From the NCBI RefSeq assembly GCF_000959725.1, contig NZ_CP009322.1, forward strand, positions 3,534,001 to 3,598,000: a DNA stretch of 64,000 nucleotides, read 5' to 3'. Position numbers and translations under genes: made by a program. This DNA is from Burkholderia gladioli. Lineage in GTDB: Bacteria > Pseudomonadota > Gammaproteobacteria > Burkholderiales > Burkholderiaceae. Positions 18,506 to 27,172 of this stretch are shown here, piece by piece. The notes beneath the pieces are model-generated. The model was not told the DNA's origin. It saw nothing but the letters and a program-made list of their open reading frames with translations, and did no database searches. How positions within the stretch are numbered: position 1 is the stretch's first letter; every line of letters begins with the position of its first letter.

Positions 18506-19063
18506 CTACCTTCCCCCGTGCTGTTTCGCGAGCGCGTCGTCACCCCAATACACGATGTATGAGCCGGGTTTGTCGCCGGTGGAAATGCGTGGCAAGATGC
18601 CATCCGGTCCGATCCGCCCTGCATTGGTTTTGCCGTCTTCTGTTTCGATGTAGTAAGGAAGGCCTTCCACACGATGTCCCATGACCTTGACTTGCTCGTC
18701 ATAGCCTAGGTTCTCGACCGACGCAGTGCCGCTTGCTGTGGAAACAGGCGATGCCTGCATTCGATTGCTGCCGGACTGGTCGTCGCACCATGAGTCGCCG
18801 CCAAGCGATGCAACGATGCGCGGAGGGACGGGGCACTGGCATCGTACGACGTCGCCATCCAGTGTCGTTTCGCCCATGAAGAATAGGCGATAGGGGCCGC
18901 CAGCCTTTGCGATGATTCCAGTGCATCGACACGCGGTGCAGAACGCCTCGCCTCCAATCAAGGCGACTTGATGGCCGTCAAACGTGCATCGCGAAGCTTT
19001 GTAAGTGCTGATTGTCCCGCCGCTCGAAAGCGCGTCGCCTGCGACCGCGATTTTTCTTCTCAT
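18506..19063 (-). CDS. PAAR-domain protein (type VI spike tip)
   Basis: 185 residues. Residues 1-90 read as a PAAR-repeat domain (IAVAGDALSSGGTI, then HQVALIGGEAFCTACRCTG, then MGETTLDGDVVRCQCP). These proteins sharpen the VgrG spike and carry effectors. The C-terminal 60 residues (PYYIETEDGKTNAGRIGPDGILPRI) match a short tail often found on Burkholderia PAAR proteins. It is the first gene of a minus-strand operon with the Tae4-like amidase, with one-base stop/start overlap. No VgrG, Hcp or other type VI structural gene is in the window, so this is an orphan cargo module. Confidence 0.85.
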   Translation of the reverse strand: MRRKIAVAGDALSSGGTISTYKASRCTFDGHQVALIGGEAFCTACRCTGIIAKAGGPYRLFFMGETTLDGDVVRCQCPVPPRIVASLGGDSWCDDQSGSNRMQASPVSTASGTASVENLGYDEQVKVMGHRVEGLPYYIETEDGKTNAGRIGPDGILPRISTGDKPGSYIVYWGDDALAKQHGGR

Positions 19064-19301
19064 GGATTGGCCTCCGAAAAGCCATAATCCTAGTTGTTCG
19101 CAGTCTTAACTTATCCGGAAATTTATCAATACATTGTTGATTACATGGCGAGCCGCTGACGTAAGAGACGAGTCGACGCTGCGATGTCGTGAAGCTTGAC
19201 TTGAGCAGTCTAGATCAACTGATCGCCCCTGCGTTGACGAGCGGAAACCCTAGACATGGTCGAGATGCCGCAGCTTCCACCGCGGCACCCCACGACCATC
19301 C

Positions 19302-20699
19302 TCACTCGTCCATCAACCGCACCTTGACCTTCTTCCCCTTGATCTTGCCGCCATTGAGCTTGCGCAGCGCCTCGTGCGCCACGCTGCGCTCCACCGCCAC
19401 GTAGGTCGAGAACTCGGTCACGTTGATCTTGCCGATCTGCGAGCCTTGGAAGCCCGCATCGCCGGTCAGCGCGCCGAGCACGTCGCCGGGCCGGATCTTC
19501 TCCTTGCGCCCGCCGAGGATCTGCAGCGTCTCCATCGGCGGCAGCAGCGGCTCGTTGCTGGCAGGCGTGAGCGAGGCCAGCGGCTGCCATTCCACCTCGC
19601 GCCCCTGGGCCTGCTCGATGCCGCCCACGCGGCCCATCTCGTTCATGCTGGCCAGGCTCAGCGCCCAGCCTTCCTGGTCGGCGCGGCCGGTGCGGCCGAT
19701 CCGGTGCACGTGCACCTCGGGGTCGGGCGTCACGTCCACGTTGATCACCGCCTCGAGCTGGGCGATGTCGAGCCCGCGCGCGGCCACGTCGGTGGCGACC
19801 AGCACCGAGCAGCTGCGGTTCGCAAACTGGATCAGCACCTGGTCGCGCTCGCGCTGTTCCAGCTCGCCATGCAGCGCGAGCGCATGAAAGCCCTGCGCGC
19901 TCAGCACGTCGAGCAGGTCGCGGCACTGCTGCTTGGTATTGCAGAACGCGATGGTGCTGGCCGGCCGGTAATGATTCAGCAACTGGCCCACCGCGTGCAG
20001 ACGCTCGTCCTCGGTCACCTCGTAGAAGCGCTGGCGGATCTTGCGCGCGTCGTGCTGCTCGGCCAGCTTGATCTCCTTCGGATTGCGAAGAAACTGCCGG
20101 CTCAGCTTGGTGATGCCTTCGGGATAGGTGGCCGAGAACAGCAGGGTGAGCCGCTCGGTCGGGCATTGCCGCGCGACGGTCGCGATATCGTCGAAGAAGC
20201 CCATGTCGAGCATGCGATCCGCTTCGTCGAGCACCAGCGTGTTCAGCGCGCCGAGCGCGAGCGTGCCGCGTTCGAGGTGGTCCATGATGCGGCCCGGCGT
20301 GCCGACCACGATATGCGCGCCGTGCTCCAGGCTGGCGGCCTGAGGACGCATCGGCGTACCGCCGCACAGCGTCAGCACCTTGATGTTCTCCTCGGCGCGC
20401 GCGAGGCGGCGGATTTCCTGCGCGACCTGGTCGGCCAGCTCGCGCGTCGGGCACAGGATCATCGCCTGCACGTCGAAGCGGCGCGTGTCCAGGCGCGAGA
20501 GCAGCGCCAGCGAGAAGGCGGCGGTCTTGCCGCTGCCGGTCTTGGCCTGCGCGATCAGGTCCTGGCCGGCCAGCGCCAGCGGCAGGCTGGCGGCCTGGAT
20601 CGGCGTCATCTCGGTGTAGCCGAGCTGCTCGAGATTGGCGAGCACCGCCGGCGAGAGCGCGAGCTCGCTGAACGGCCGGTTGGGCGTGGCTTGGGTCAT
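19302..20699 (-). CDS. dbpA: ATP-dependent RNA helicase DbpA (DEAD-box)
   Basis: 465 residues. All DEAD-box motifs are present: FSELALSPAVLANLEQLGY (Q region), AKTGSGKTAAF (I), PTRELADQ (Ia), VGTPGRI (Ib), VLDEAD (II), LFSATYP (III), and the second RecA domain with LVATDVAARGLDI and HRIGRTGR. The C-terminal 75 residues form the DbpA RNA-binding domain that targets hairpin 92 of 23S rRNA, so the role is large-subunit ribosome assembly. It follows a zinc-ribbon gene by 13 bases and is probably cotranscribed with it. Confidence 0.95.
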   Translation of the reverse strand: MTQATPNRPFSELALSPAVLANLEQLGYTEMTPIQAASLPLALAGQDLIAQAKTGSGKTAAFSLALLSRLDTRRFDVQAMILCPTRELADQVAQEIRRLARAEENIKVLTLCGGTPMRPQAASLEHGAHIVVGTPGRIMDHLERGTLALGALNTLVLDEADRMLDMGFFDDIATVARQCPTERLTLLFSATYPEGITKLSRQFLRNPKEIKLAEQHDARKIRQRFYEVTEDERLHAVGQLLNHYRPASTIAFCNTKQQCRDLLDVLSAQGFHALALHGELEQRERDQVLIQFANRSCSVLVATDVAARGLDIAQLEAVINVDVTPDPEVHVHRIGRTGRADQEGWALSLASMNEMGRVGGIEQAQGREVEWQPLASLTPASNEPLLPPMETLQILGGRKEKIRPGDVLGALTGDAGFQGSQIGKINVTEFSTYVAVERSVAHEALRKLNGGKIKGKKVKVRLMDE

Positions 20700-20712
20700 C
20701 GTGGCTCCGGGT

Positions 20713-20895
20713 TCAGAAGGGACGGCCTTCGATCTGCTCGTAGACGGGATTGCCGTTCTCGTCCTCGTAGCGATAGAGGTAATTGCGCGCGCCGCACAGC
20801 GGGCAGCGGAACAGGTCGCCCTGTCCTTCGTCCTTGATGACGACGTCGGCGAGCTCCCACGGCGTGCCGCAGCTCTGGTTTCTACAAGTGAACAA
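20713..20895 (-). CDS. Small zinc-ribbon protein
   Basis: 60 residues from a TTG at 20895, preceded by GGAG at 6-nt spacing; an alternative TTG lies four codons upstream. Two cysteine pairs (CRNQSC near the N-terminus and CPLCG near residue 32) form a likely zinc ribbon, followed by NYLYRYEDENGNPVYEQIEG. I do not recognise a named family. The 13-base spacing to dbpA suggests a shared transcript and perhaps a ribosome- or RNA-related role. Confidence 0.7.
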   Translation of the reverse strand: MFTCRNQSCGTPWELADVVIKDEGQGDLFRCPLCGARNYLYRYEDENGNPVYEQIEGRPF

Positions 20896-21516
20896 GGTCT
20901 TCTCCAACGGGATGCGATGGCGCTCCGGACCAGCGGGGCCGCGGGCGCCGCGCGACGGCGGCCTGCGGCATCCGGGCGACGGCGCGGATGCGGGCGGCCG
21001 TGGCGAGGACGGGGCGTCGATGCGCGGGTGAGATTGAGGGCGATCGGCGGATCGCGCGTGCCGCGATTTTAACGGATGCGCGACCGCCAGGCTTTCGATT
21101 CCGAAAGCCTGGCGCCGGTCAAGCGGTTTGCATGGGCGCCGGATGATACCGCCCACCCTATTGTATGGAGAACATTCTCAAGGTATTCTCTGCGCCGATA
21201 CAGACCTGTCTTGCTTAATCGGCGGCTTCAACTGATATGGAATCGATTCCCGCCGTGGAGATATCGAATCTTTCGACAGGCAATCGAAAGCGAGCAGGAT
21301 GCAGGACCCGAACTCCAGGCGCATGGCGCCAGGGGGCTGGCGGAACAACGAGAGAACCTGAGAGAAACGGCGCTGGGGCAAGAGCCGGATTCTCGCCGCG
21401 ACGGACGACGGACGCGGCGGATCCCGGCTCGGCAGGTGGCCCGGCCGGCGCGCTGCGGCGCGCACACCACCGAGCAAAGGCAAAGCGATCGTGGACACGC
21501 GCTCGCGCTTTTCATC

Positions 21517-21545
21517 AAAGCCGCAATTGCGGCTTTTCTTTTTTC
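21517..21545 (+). terminator. Intrinsic terminator
   Basis: A perfect 20-base palindrome (AAAGCCGCAA and its complement) at 21517-21536, immediately followed on the plus strand by TCTTTTTT. The upstream A run makes it potentially bidirectional. No coding gene precedes it on the plus strand, so it either ends an unannotated RNA or blocks readthrough. Confidence 0.7.
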
Positions 21546-21624
21546 CATCGCCCGAATGCCGCGAGGTATTCCGATTTTCCTGAATTCCGGCAATCGCGCC
21601 ATTGGCCGTCATTGAATAAAAAAT

Positions 21625-21639
21625 GATACCGGCGGTATC
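21625..21639. promoter_or_regulatory. Operator-like palindrome, copy 1
   Basis: GATACC, GGC, GGTATC. The same sequence with identical flanks (AT before, GTT after) recurs 64 bases downstream. The copies lie about 260 and 195 bases upstream of the iron-enzyme gene. An exact duplicated dyad of this size in a promoter region is typical of a dimeric repressor or activator site; the binding protein is unknown. Confidence 0.6.
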
Positions 21640-21688
21640 GTTTTTCCATCGGGAGCGTCAGTGCCGCGATTGATTCGAATCTCATGAT

Positions 21689-21703
21689 GATACCGGCGGT
21701 ATC
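21689..21703. promoter_or_regulatory. Operator-like palindrome, copy 2
   Basis: Second exact copy of GATACC, GGC, GGTATC, in the same orientation and with the same flanking bases as the copy at 21625. The centre-to-centre distance is 64 bases, close to six helical turns, which would allow two bound dimers to sit on the same face of the DNA. Confidence 0.6.
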
Positions 21704-21887
21704 GTTGTCAGGCGGCCCTGGCGTACTGGAAAGCGGGTTCGATCGCAAGCGGATTTCTTGATCCCACGGGATAAACCCGTGTGCATCACTCACTGTCATT
21801 TCGTTTATGTAGAATGCACGCGCGTATGTTTACTTTTTCGACGACAGGCGTCGAGGGACATAAGGCACAACGAATCATCAGGACAGC

Positions 21888-23021
21888 ATGCGACACGAAA
21901 TGGCAGCGACGGCTCAGGACCTCCCGTTCCGCGCGTTCGAGCGCGAGACGGCCGACTCAACGCGGATCGACGCGGTGCTGGACGAAGCGTCGATGCTGAG
22001 CCTGCCCGCCGCCGTGGCGCTGCTGTGCGATTCGGATGCGTTCGACGACTGGCCCGACGCCACGCCCGAGAGCGGCGAGCGCTTTCTCGCCGCGGTGCGC
22101 GCCACGCTGTCGCGAGCCTTCGGCGCGCGCGACCCCGAGGCGCTCGCCGAGGCGCACCAGGCGCTGTTCCAGCTCTACGACCTGCACGTGGCCGACGGCA
22201 CCGATCCGCGCGCGCGTCACCAGTTCAATCCGCTGCTGACGCAGGCACGGGCACTGATCGAGCGGGCCTGGCTGCGCAGCGAGCGCGAGCGGCTCGGCCT
22301 GGGCACGGCGCCCACCGCGAGCGCCGAGGTGGTCAGCGCCCTGAAGGCCCTGTGGTCCGGCCATCGCGCGGCCGCGCATCCGCTGTTCGATTTCCTCGAG
22401 ACCGAAGCGAGCCGCGAGCAGATCGTCGCCTTCTTCCGTAGCGACAGCGCGTTGAACATCCGCTTCTTCGACCTGCTGCTGTATTCGCTGATCGGTTCGC
22501 GTGTCGAGGTGCGCAAGGAGCTGGTGCAGAACCTGTGGGACGAATCGGGCCGCGGCAACCCCACGCTGAGCCATGTCAGCCTGTTCCGCCAGTTGCTCGA
22601 CGTGGTCGGCGTCGGCCAGGCCGAGGACAACCATGCCAGCCAGCTCCAGGTGGAGGGCCATGCCGGCTACAACCTGTTCATGCTGACCAGCCTGAACCGC
22701 GCCCATTACTTCAAGCTGCTCGGCGTGATGGCGATGACCGAGCTGCTCGATCCGTCCCACTACGAAAAGCTGGTGCGCGGCTGCCGGCGCGTCGGTTTCG
22801 GCGGCGCCGGGGAGCTGGGGTATTACGAGGAACATGTGACGATCGACATCGTCCACGCGGAAGGCTGGCTGGCGGACGTGATCGTGCCGGTGGTCGAGCA
22901 GACGCCGGCGGTCGGCGACGACATCATCTTCGGGGCCGCGCTGCGCCTGGCGAGCTGCGAGGCCTATTTCGACGCGCTGCATGCCAGGCTGGCCGCGCTC
23001 GAACCCGCCGCGCTCGCCTGA
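21888..23021 (+). CDS. Iron-containing redox enzyme family protein (haem-oxygenase-like fold)
   Basis: 377 residues. The C-terminal 230 residues resemble the haem-oxygenase-like diiron oxidase (HDO) group annotated as iron-containing redox enzymes. The helical core carries LVQNLWDESGRGNPTLSHVSLF near residue 210, with the acidic and histidine residues expected for metal binding, and later EEHVTIDIVHAEGW. Members of this fold include UndA and the SznF-type N-oxygenases, but this protein's substrate is unknown. The N-terminal 130 residues are an extra helical region. The ATG at 21888 has AGGA upstream. Two identical palindromes lie in its promoter region. Confidence 0.75.
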   Translation: MRHEMAATAQDLPFRAFERETADSTRIDAVLDEASMLSLPAAVALLCDSDAFDDWPDATPESGERFLAAVRATLSRAFGARDPEALAEAHQALFQLYDLHVADGTDPRARHQFNPLLTQARALIERAWLRSERERLGLGTAPTASAEVVSALKALWSGHRAAAHPLFDFLETEASREQIVAFFRSDSALNIRFFDLLLYSLIGSRVEVRKELVQNLWDESGRGNPTLSHVSLFRQLLDVVGVGQAEDNHASQLQVEGHAGYNLFMLTSLNRAHYFKLLGVMAMTELLDPSHYEKLVRGCRRVGFGGAGELGYYEEHVTIDIVHAEGWLADVIVPVVEQTPAVGDDIIFGAALRLASCEAYFDALHARLAALEPAALA

Positions 23022-23112
23022 GACGGGCTTGAGGCGGCAAGCAGAATAATGGAGCCTGAGAGAACCGCGCCCGCGCGTCGGCCTGGCCCGGCGCGCGGCG
23101 GCGCGACCTTGC

Positions 23113-23706
23113 TCAGTTGAGCGTGGCGGTTTCCCGGTGCTGGGGCGTCAGCCGGTAGGCGGCGATCAGCCGCTCGGCCGCTTCCCAGGCTTCGCCGGCG
23201 GCGTGATCGCGATCGCCGCTGGTGGCGGCGATGATCGCGCCATCGAGGATCATCACGATCTGCCGCGCCAGCGGCTCGACCATCGCGGACGGCACCAGGT
23301 CCTGCAGCAGCCCCTGCACGAAGCTGCGCAGGCCCTGTTTCTGCGAGATCGAGATGCGCACGATGTCGCCCGAATCCTCGTGGAACTCCGACAGCGCGCC
23401 CACGAACATGCAGCCCGAGAAGTCGTGCGAGGTGAACCAGCGGTGGTGCCAGTCGAACAACTCGTGCAACTGTTCCTCGGACGACTGCCGCGTGGCGATC
23501 GAGTCTGCCATCGACTGCAGGGCCGAGCGGGCCCGCTGCGACAGCACCTCGGAGATGAGGTCGTTCTTGGTGGCGAAATGGCGGAACAGGGTCATTTTGG
23601 CGACGCCCGATTCCTTGATGATGCGATCGATCCCCACCGCGTGATAGCCGTTTTCGGCGAACAGGCGGGTAGCGGTATCGACGATGCTCTGCTTCTTGGT
23701 GCTCAT
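23113..23706 (-). CDS. TetR/AcrR family transcriptional regulator
   Basis: 197 residues from the ATG at 23706 (MSTKKQSIVDTATRLF). The helix-turn-helix is at residues 25-48 (IDRIIKESGVAKMTLFRHFATKNDL), and the rest is a helical ligand-binding domain. It converges with the iron-enzyme gene upstream. The next gene in the same direction is an SDR starting at 24828, with a 315-base gap between them; that SDR is a plausible target. Confidence 0.92.
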   Translation of the reverse strand: MSTKKQSIVDTATRLFAENGYHAVGIDRIIKESGVAKMTLFRHFATKNDLISEVLSQRARSALQSMADSIATRQSSEEQLHELFDWHHRWFTSHDFSGCMFVGALSEFHEDSGDIVRISISQKQGLRSFVQGLLQDLVPSAMVEPLARQIVMILDGAIIAATSGDRDHAAGEAWEAAERLIAAYRLTPQHRETATLN

Positions 23707-24021
23707 GCGTCCGACTTCCTTAGGCCACCCGGAATGGCGGACCCTCCCGGAAATCGGGAGCCGCATGCCGCCGTCGCACCGCTCGGCGGGGCCGGAACGG
23801 GGAATCGGGTGTGACGCATAGATTACCTTGAACCGGCCAGGTTTCGCTTGCCGTGGCGCGTTCGCGACGCCGCGTCGCGCGTTACGGCGTGTTGTTTCGT
23901 GTCGCAAGCGCGTGTTTCGCGCCGGGCGGCCGCGGATGCACCGCCGGGGTGCGCGATTGGACCGCCGGTTCGGGCGTGACGACGGGGCGCGATCCTTCGA
24001 CGGATCGCGCCCCGTCTGTTT
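23707..24021. other. Intergenic stretch
   Basis: 315 bases between the TetR gene and the SDR stop. A short CGGGGCGCGATCC / GGATCGCGCCCCG inverted repeat near 23981-24014 is a plausible terminator hairpin for the SDR transcript. Nothing else is recognisable. Confidence 0.45.
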
Positions 24022-24828
24022 TCAGGCGGCGTTCCGGTAACGCGGCGCGGCCGAGTTCGTCGACAACTGGCCCGACATCGTGCGGCGCGCGCTTTCGTAG
24101 GCCAGCCAGGCACCCTCGTCATGCAGCGGCGGAATCGTCACCAGCTCTCCGCGATCGAAGCCGACCAGGGCCGCGTCCACCATCTCGGCGGCCGGCATCA
24201 CGATGCCCGGGTCCAGATGCTCGATCGGCAGGCCGCCGGTGGCCCAGAAATCGGTGGCGGTCGCGCCGGGCAGCACGGCCTGCACGCGCACGCCCTTGGC
24301 GGCCAGCTCGTGATGCAGCGACTGGCTGAAGGCGAGCACGAAGGCCTTGGTGCCGCCATATACGCCGTTCAGCACTTCCGGCGCGATCCCGACGATCGAG
24401 GCGATATTGATCACGGCGCCGCCGCCGCGCGCCACGAAGCCGGGCACGGCCGCGTAGGTCAGGCGCGTGAGCGCCGTCACGTTCAGCTCGATCATGCTCG
24501 TCATGCGCTCGACGTCGCTGTCGAGCAGCGGCGTGTGGGTGCCGATGCCGGCGTTGTTGACCAGCAGGCTCAGGCCGGCATCCTCGCGCAGCCGCGCCTC
24601 GACCCGCGCGAGCTCGGCGCGGTCGTTGAGATCGGCGGCCATCACTTCGACGCCGACCTGCGTCTCGTCGCTCAGGCGCTTGGCCAGCGCGTCGAGCCGG
24701 TCGCGCTGGCGGGCCACCAGCACCAGGTCGTAGCCGCGGTGCGCGAGGCGTTCCGCGTAGAGGGCGCCGATGCCGGACGAGGCGCCGGTGACGAGGGCGG
24801 TGCCGGGGCGGGATGAGGTCATGGTCAT
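24022..24828 (-). CDS. Short-chain dehydrogenase/reductase
   Basis: 268 residues. The cofactor motif ALVTGASSGIGALYAERL is at residues 11-28, LVNNAGIG near 88, the catalytic serine in VINIASIVGIAP, and YGGTKAFVLAF as the YxxxK site. The charged residues after beta-2 (ARQRDRL) suggest NADP preference. The substrate is unknown. A large inverted repeat follows its stop codon. Confidence 0.93.
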   Translation of the reverse strand: MTMTSSRPGTALVTGASSGIGALYAERLAHRGYDLVLVARQRDRLDALAKRLSDETQVGVEVMAADLNDRAELARVEARLREDAGLSLLVNNAGIGTHTPLLDSDVERMTSMIELNVTALTRLTYAAVPGFVARGGGAVINIASIVGIAPEVLNGVYGGTKAFVLAFSQSLHHELAAKGVRVQAVLPGATATDFWATGGLPIEHLDPGIVMPAAEMVDAALVGFDRGELVTIPPLHDEGAWLAYESARRTMSGQLSTNSAAPRYRNAA

Positions 24829-24959
24829 TCTCCAGAGGCTTGCTGCGTTTCGGGGGAGGTTCGTCGTCGAACCGGTGTACGCATTCTGGCAAGCTTCCGT
24901 CTTGTCTCAAATGACGTAGATAGACATGATTCGTGCCATGCCCCCGACGCGACTTTTCC

Positions 24960-25448
24960 TCAGCCTCGTCGCGGGCCGTCCCGATCGTTTTTGTCGTCCT
25001 TGTCGCTGTCGTCCCTGTCGTCCTTGTCGTCCCGGTCGGTCTCGACGAAGGGCGAATCCGTGTCCGGGCGGCCCTCGCGTAGCGCCTTGCGTGCCCGCTC
25101 GGCCAGCCGCTCGTAGTGGCGGCGGAAGCGCTCGAGGTCGTGCTCGTCGAGTTCCTCCAGGTCGAGCAGGGCATTGTGGGCGCCGTCGCACGCGCGGATC
25201 AGCTCGTCGAGCTTGATCTGCATGGCCGCGGTATCGCGGTTCTGGGTGTTCTGGATCAGGAACACCATCAGGAAGGTGACGATGGTGGTGGAGGTGTTGA
25301 TCACCAGTTGCCAGGTGTCGCTGAAGTGGAACAGCGGGCCGGAGACGGCCCAGATCAGCACCAGCGCGACCGCCAGGATGAAAGTGGCCGGGCGGCCGGT
25401 GGTGGTGGAGAGAAAGCTGGAGAACCGCGAGAACCATTGCGTGCGCAT
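24960..25448 (-). CDS. Low-affinity iron permease family protein
   Basis: 162 residues. Two membrane spans (about 20-40 and 48-66), then the family's TQNRDTAAMQIKLDELIRA segment, place it in the low-affinity iron permease-like family of small inner-membrane proteins; the transport role of the bacterial members is not firmly established. The last 30 residues are a low-complexity Asp/Lys/Arg tail encoded by imperfect repeats of GTCGTCCTT on the plus strand, so its length may vary between strains. Confidence 0.85.
   Translation of the reverse strand: MRTQWFSRFSSFLSTTTGRPATFILAVALVLIWAVSGPLFHFSDTWQLVINTSTTIVTFLMVFLIQNTQNRDTAAMQIKLDELIRACDGAHNALLDLEELDEHDLERFRRHYERLAERARKALREGRPDTDSPFVETDRDDKDDRDDSDKDDKNDRDGPRRG
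24991..25045. repeat. Imperfect short tandem repeat in iron-permease tail
   Basis: Degenerate repeats of about nine bases (TTGTCGTCC and variants) encode the DDKDD-type acidic and basic C-terminal tail of the iron-permease-like protein. The repeat keeps the frame in multiples of three. Confidence 0.7.
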
Positions 25449-25580
25449 CGTCGCCTCCGTTCTGGATCGGGAGTGTCGATGATGGCACAGCGCGGCCGAT
25501 CGCCTGGCCGCCCGCTCGAGGCGGGTTCGCGGCGCAACGGACGGGCAACCCGGCCGGACGAATCGCCGGTGGCGCGGCGC

Positions 25581-26729
25581 TCAGCCGTTCGCCTGGGTGC
25601 CCTCGGGCGCGTCGCCCTTCTTGTTGCGCTTGGCGTCGTACATCGCCGCGTCGGCGATGCGCAGCAGCGAATCGATATCGGTGTCCTCGCCCGACACGGA
25701 GGCGATGCCCACGCTCGCGCCGACGCTGGCCGTGATGCCGGGCGCCAGCTCGAAGGGCCGGGCGATCTCGCGGGCGATGGCGTGGGCGAAGTCGCGCGGC
25801 GTGTCGTAGTCGCGGCAGGTGTCGACGATCACGAACTCGTCGCCGCCGATGCGCGCCACCAGCGCCTCCGGACCAGCCAGCCGCATCAGCCGCTCGGCCA
25901 CCTGCACCAGCAGGGTGTCGCCGGTCTCGTGGCCGTGCGCGTCGTTGACCGGCTTGAAGCCGTCCAGGTCGAGATAGAGCAGGGTCATGCCGGCGTGGAT
26001 CCGGGCCCGCGCGTTGCCGTTGGCGGCATTGAACAGGCCGGCCCGGTTGAGCAGGCCGGTCAGCATGTCGTGGCGCGCGCGATGGCTGTTCTCGCGCTCG
26101 GCCTTCATGGTCGAGATCAGCAGCGCGTTGAGGCGGCGCGCGGCCCCGCTCATCGCGAACAGGTAGAAGGGGATCTGCACCAGGGTGAGCAGCAGCACCT
26201 TCTCGCCCGAGATCAGCGCGCCCAGCGCGCAGGGGCCGAGCGAGAGCACGATCATCACCGCCACCAGGCGCGGCGCCGCGAAGTTGCGGAAGCAGATGCC
26301 GCCCACCATCGCGGCGGCCGACAGGAAGGACAGCGTGGCCGCCACCCAGTCGCCGCTGATCGCGCTGATGAAGGCGCCATAGCCCACCGAGGCGCCCCAT
26401 AGCGGTGCCAGGCTCAGGTAGAAATCGGTGGGCGTCGGGCGGTGCTGCAGCGCGCGTCGGCGCGAGACGATCAGCACCACGAAGCGGATCGCGCAGATCA
26501 GGATCTCGCCGAACAGCCAGATGCGGAACAGCGTGGTGGGGTGGCGGGTCTCCAGGGCCCAGGCCACGGCGATGGTGTTGAAGACGCCGCCGAAGAAGAT
26601 CGGCAGCGTGCCGAACAGGGTGCCGACCAGCGCGACGCGTATCTCGTGCGGCGTGTCCCGGCCAGGCTCGGCCAGCCACGTTGCCAGCCGGCCGCGGGGC
26701 AACGAGTAAACTTCGGTCCTGCTCTGCAC
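25581..26729 (-). CDS. Membrane-anchored diguanylate cyclase (GGDEF)
   Basis: 382 residues from a GTG at 26729 (AAGGA upstream at good spacing). Residues 25-190 form about six membrane spans without a recognised sensor domain. The GGDEF domain occupies about 200-375: DMLTGLLNRAGLF, YLDLDGFKPVNDAHGHETGD, and the intact active site RIGGDEFVIV. The usual RxxD inhibitory site five residues before GGDEF is not present. It should make cyclic di-GMP at the inner membrane and affect biofilm or motility. It appears monocistronic. Confidence 0.95.
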   Translation of the reverse strand: MQSRTEVYSLPRGRLATWLAEPGRDTPHEIRVALVGTLFGTLPIFFGGVFNTIAVAWALETRHPTTLFRIWLFGEILICAIRFVVLIVSRRRALQHRPTPTDFYLSLAPLWGASVGYGAFISAISGDWVAATLSFLSAAAMVGGICFRNFAAPRLVAVMIVLSLGPCALGALISGEKVLLLTLVQIPFYLFAMSGAARRLNALLISTMKAERENSHRARHDMLTGLLNRAGLFNAANGNARARIHAGMTLLYLDLDGFKPVNDAHGHETGDTLLVQVAERLMRLAGPEALVARIGGDEFVIVDTCRDYDTPRDFAHAIAREIARPFELAPGITASVGASVGIASVSGEDTDIDSLLRIADAAMYDAKRNKKGDAPEGTQANG

Positions 26730-27172
26730 GTGACGGTCCTTCGTCGAGTCGCGCCCAGCTTGTGGACGGCGGGCGGCGCTATTGGGATTGGGCAGGCGAC
26801 TGCGGCGAACTGCGTGACCGGCCGAACGCTTCGCGTGCGGTCATGCCGTCGGGCCCCGCCGTCCGCGGGTGCTGGACGGTTCCGACGCGCGCGCCGGCGC
26901 GATGCGCCAAGCCTGCGTGGTGGCGCACTGGGCGCCGCCTGCAAGTCTACCAGTCCTGGGCAGACGAAAAGCGCCTGTTTTAGCGCGCAATCGTGGCGAA
27001 AGCGTGTCCGCGCCGACGCTCAGGACGGCGAAGCGCGTGAGCGCGGCGGCCCGGCGGTGCGATCGCAGCGGCGTGCCCGCCGCGAGGCGCCGGCGCCGAT
27101 CGCGCGCGCGGCGCTAGAATGCCCGCTTCGTCCCGCAGATCGCCGCCGCCCGCCGGGCCCGGCGTTTCCCGT
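26730..27172. other. Divergent intergenic region
   Basis: 443 bases between the divergent GGDEF and LysR genes. Short frames on both strands have no recognisable similarity. No clear operator or promoter stands out. Confidence 0.4.

Larger units (their letters stand above)
20896..21887. other. Long intergenic region with terminator and twin operators
   Basis: About 990 bases. Several open frames occur, but none has recognisable similarity. It contains a GAGAA-CA-TTCTC palindrome near 21168, a strong intrinsic terminator (21517-21545) and two copies of a GATACC-N3-GGTATC palindrome before the iron-enzyme gene. A plus-strand transcript between about 21170 and 21545 would end at the terminator and could be a small RNA, but I see no independent support for one. 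Confidence 0.4.

Noticed and set aside
18102..18653. Plus-strand ORF opposite the PAAR and Tae4-like genes
   Set aside because: Antisense to two genes with recognisable domains and tight operon overlaps.
21237..21626. 129-codon and 179-codon ORFs in the long intergenic region
   Set aside because: They run straight through a strong intrinsic terminator and have no recognisable similarity.
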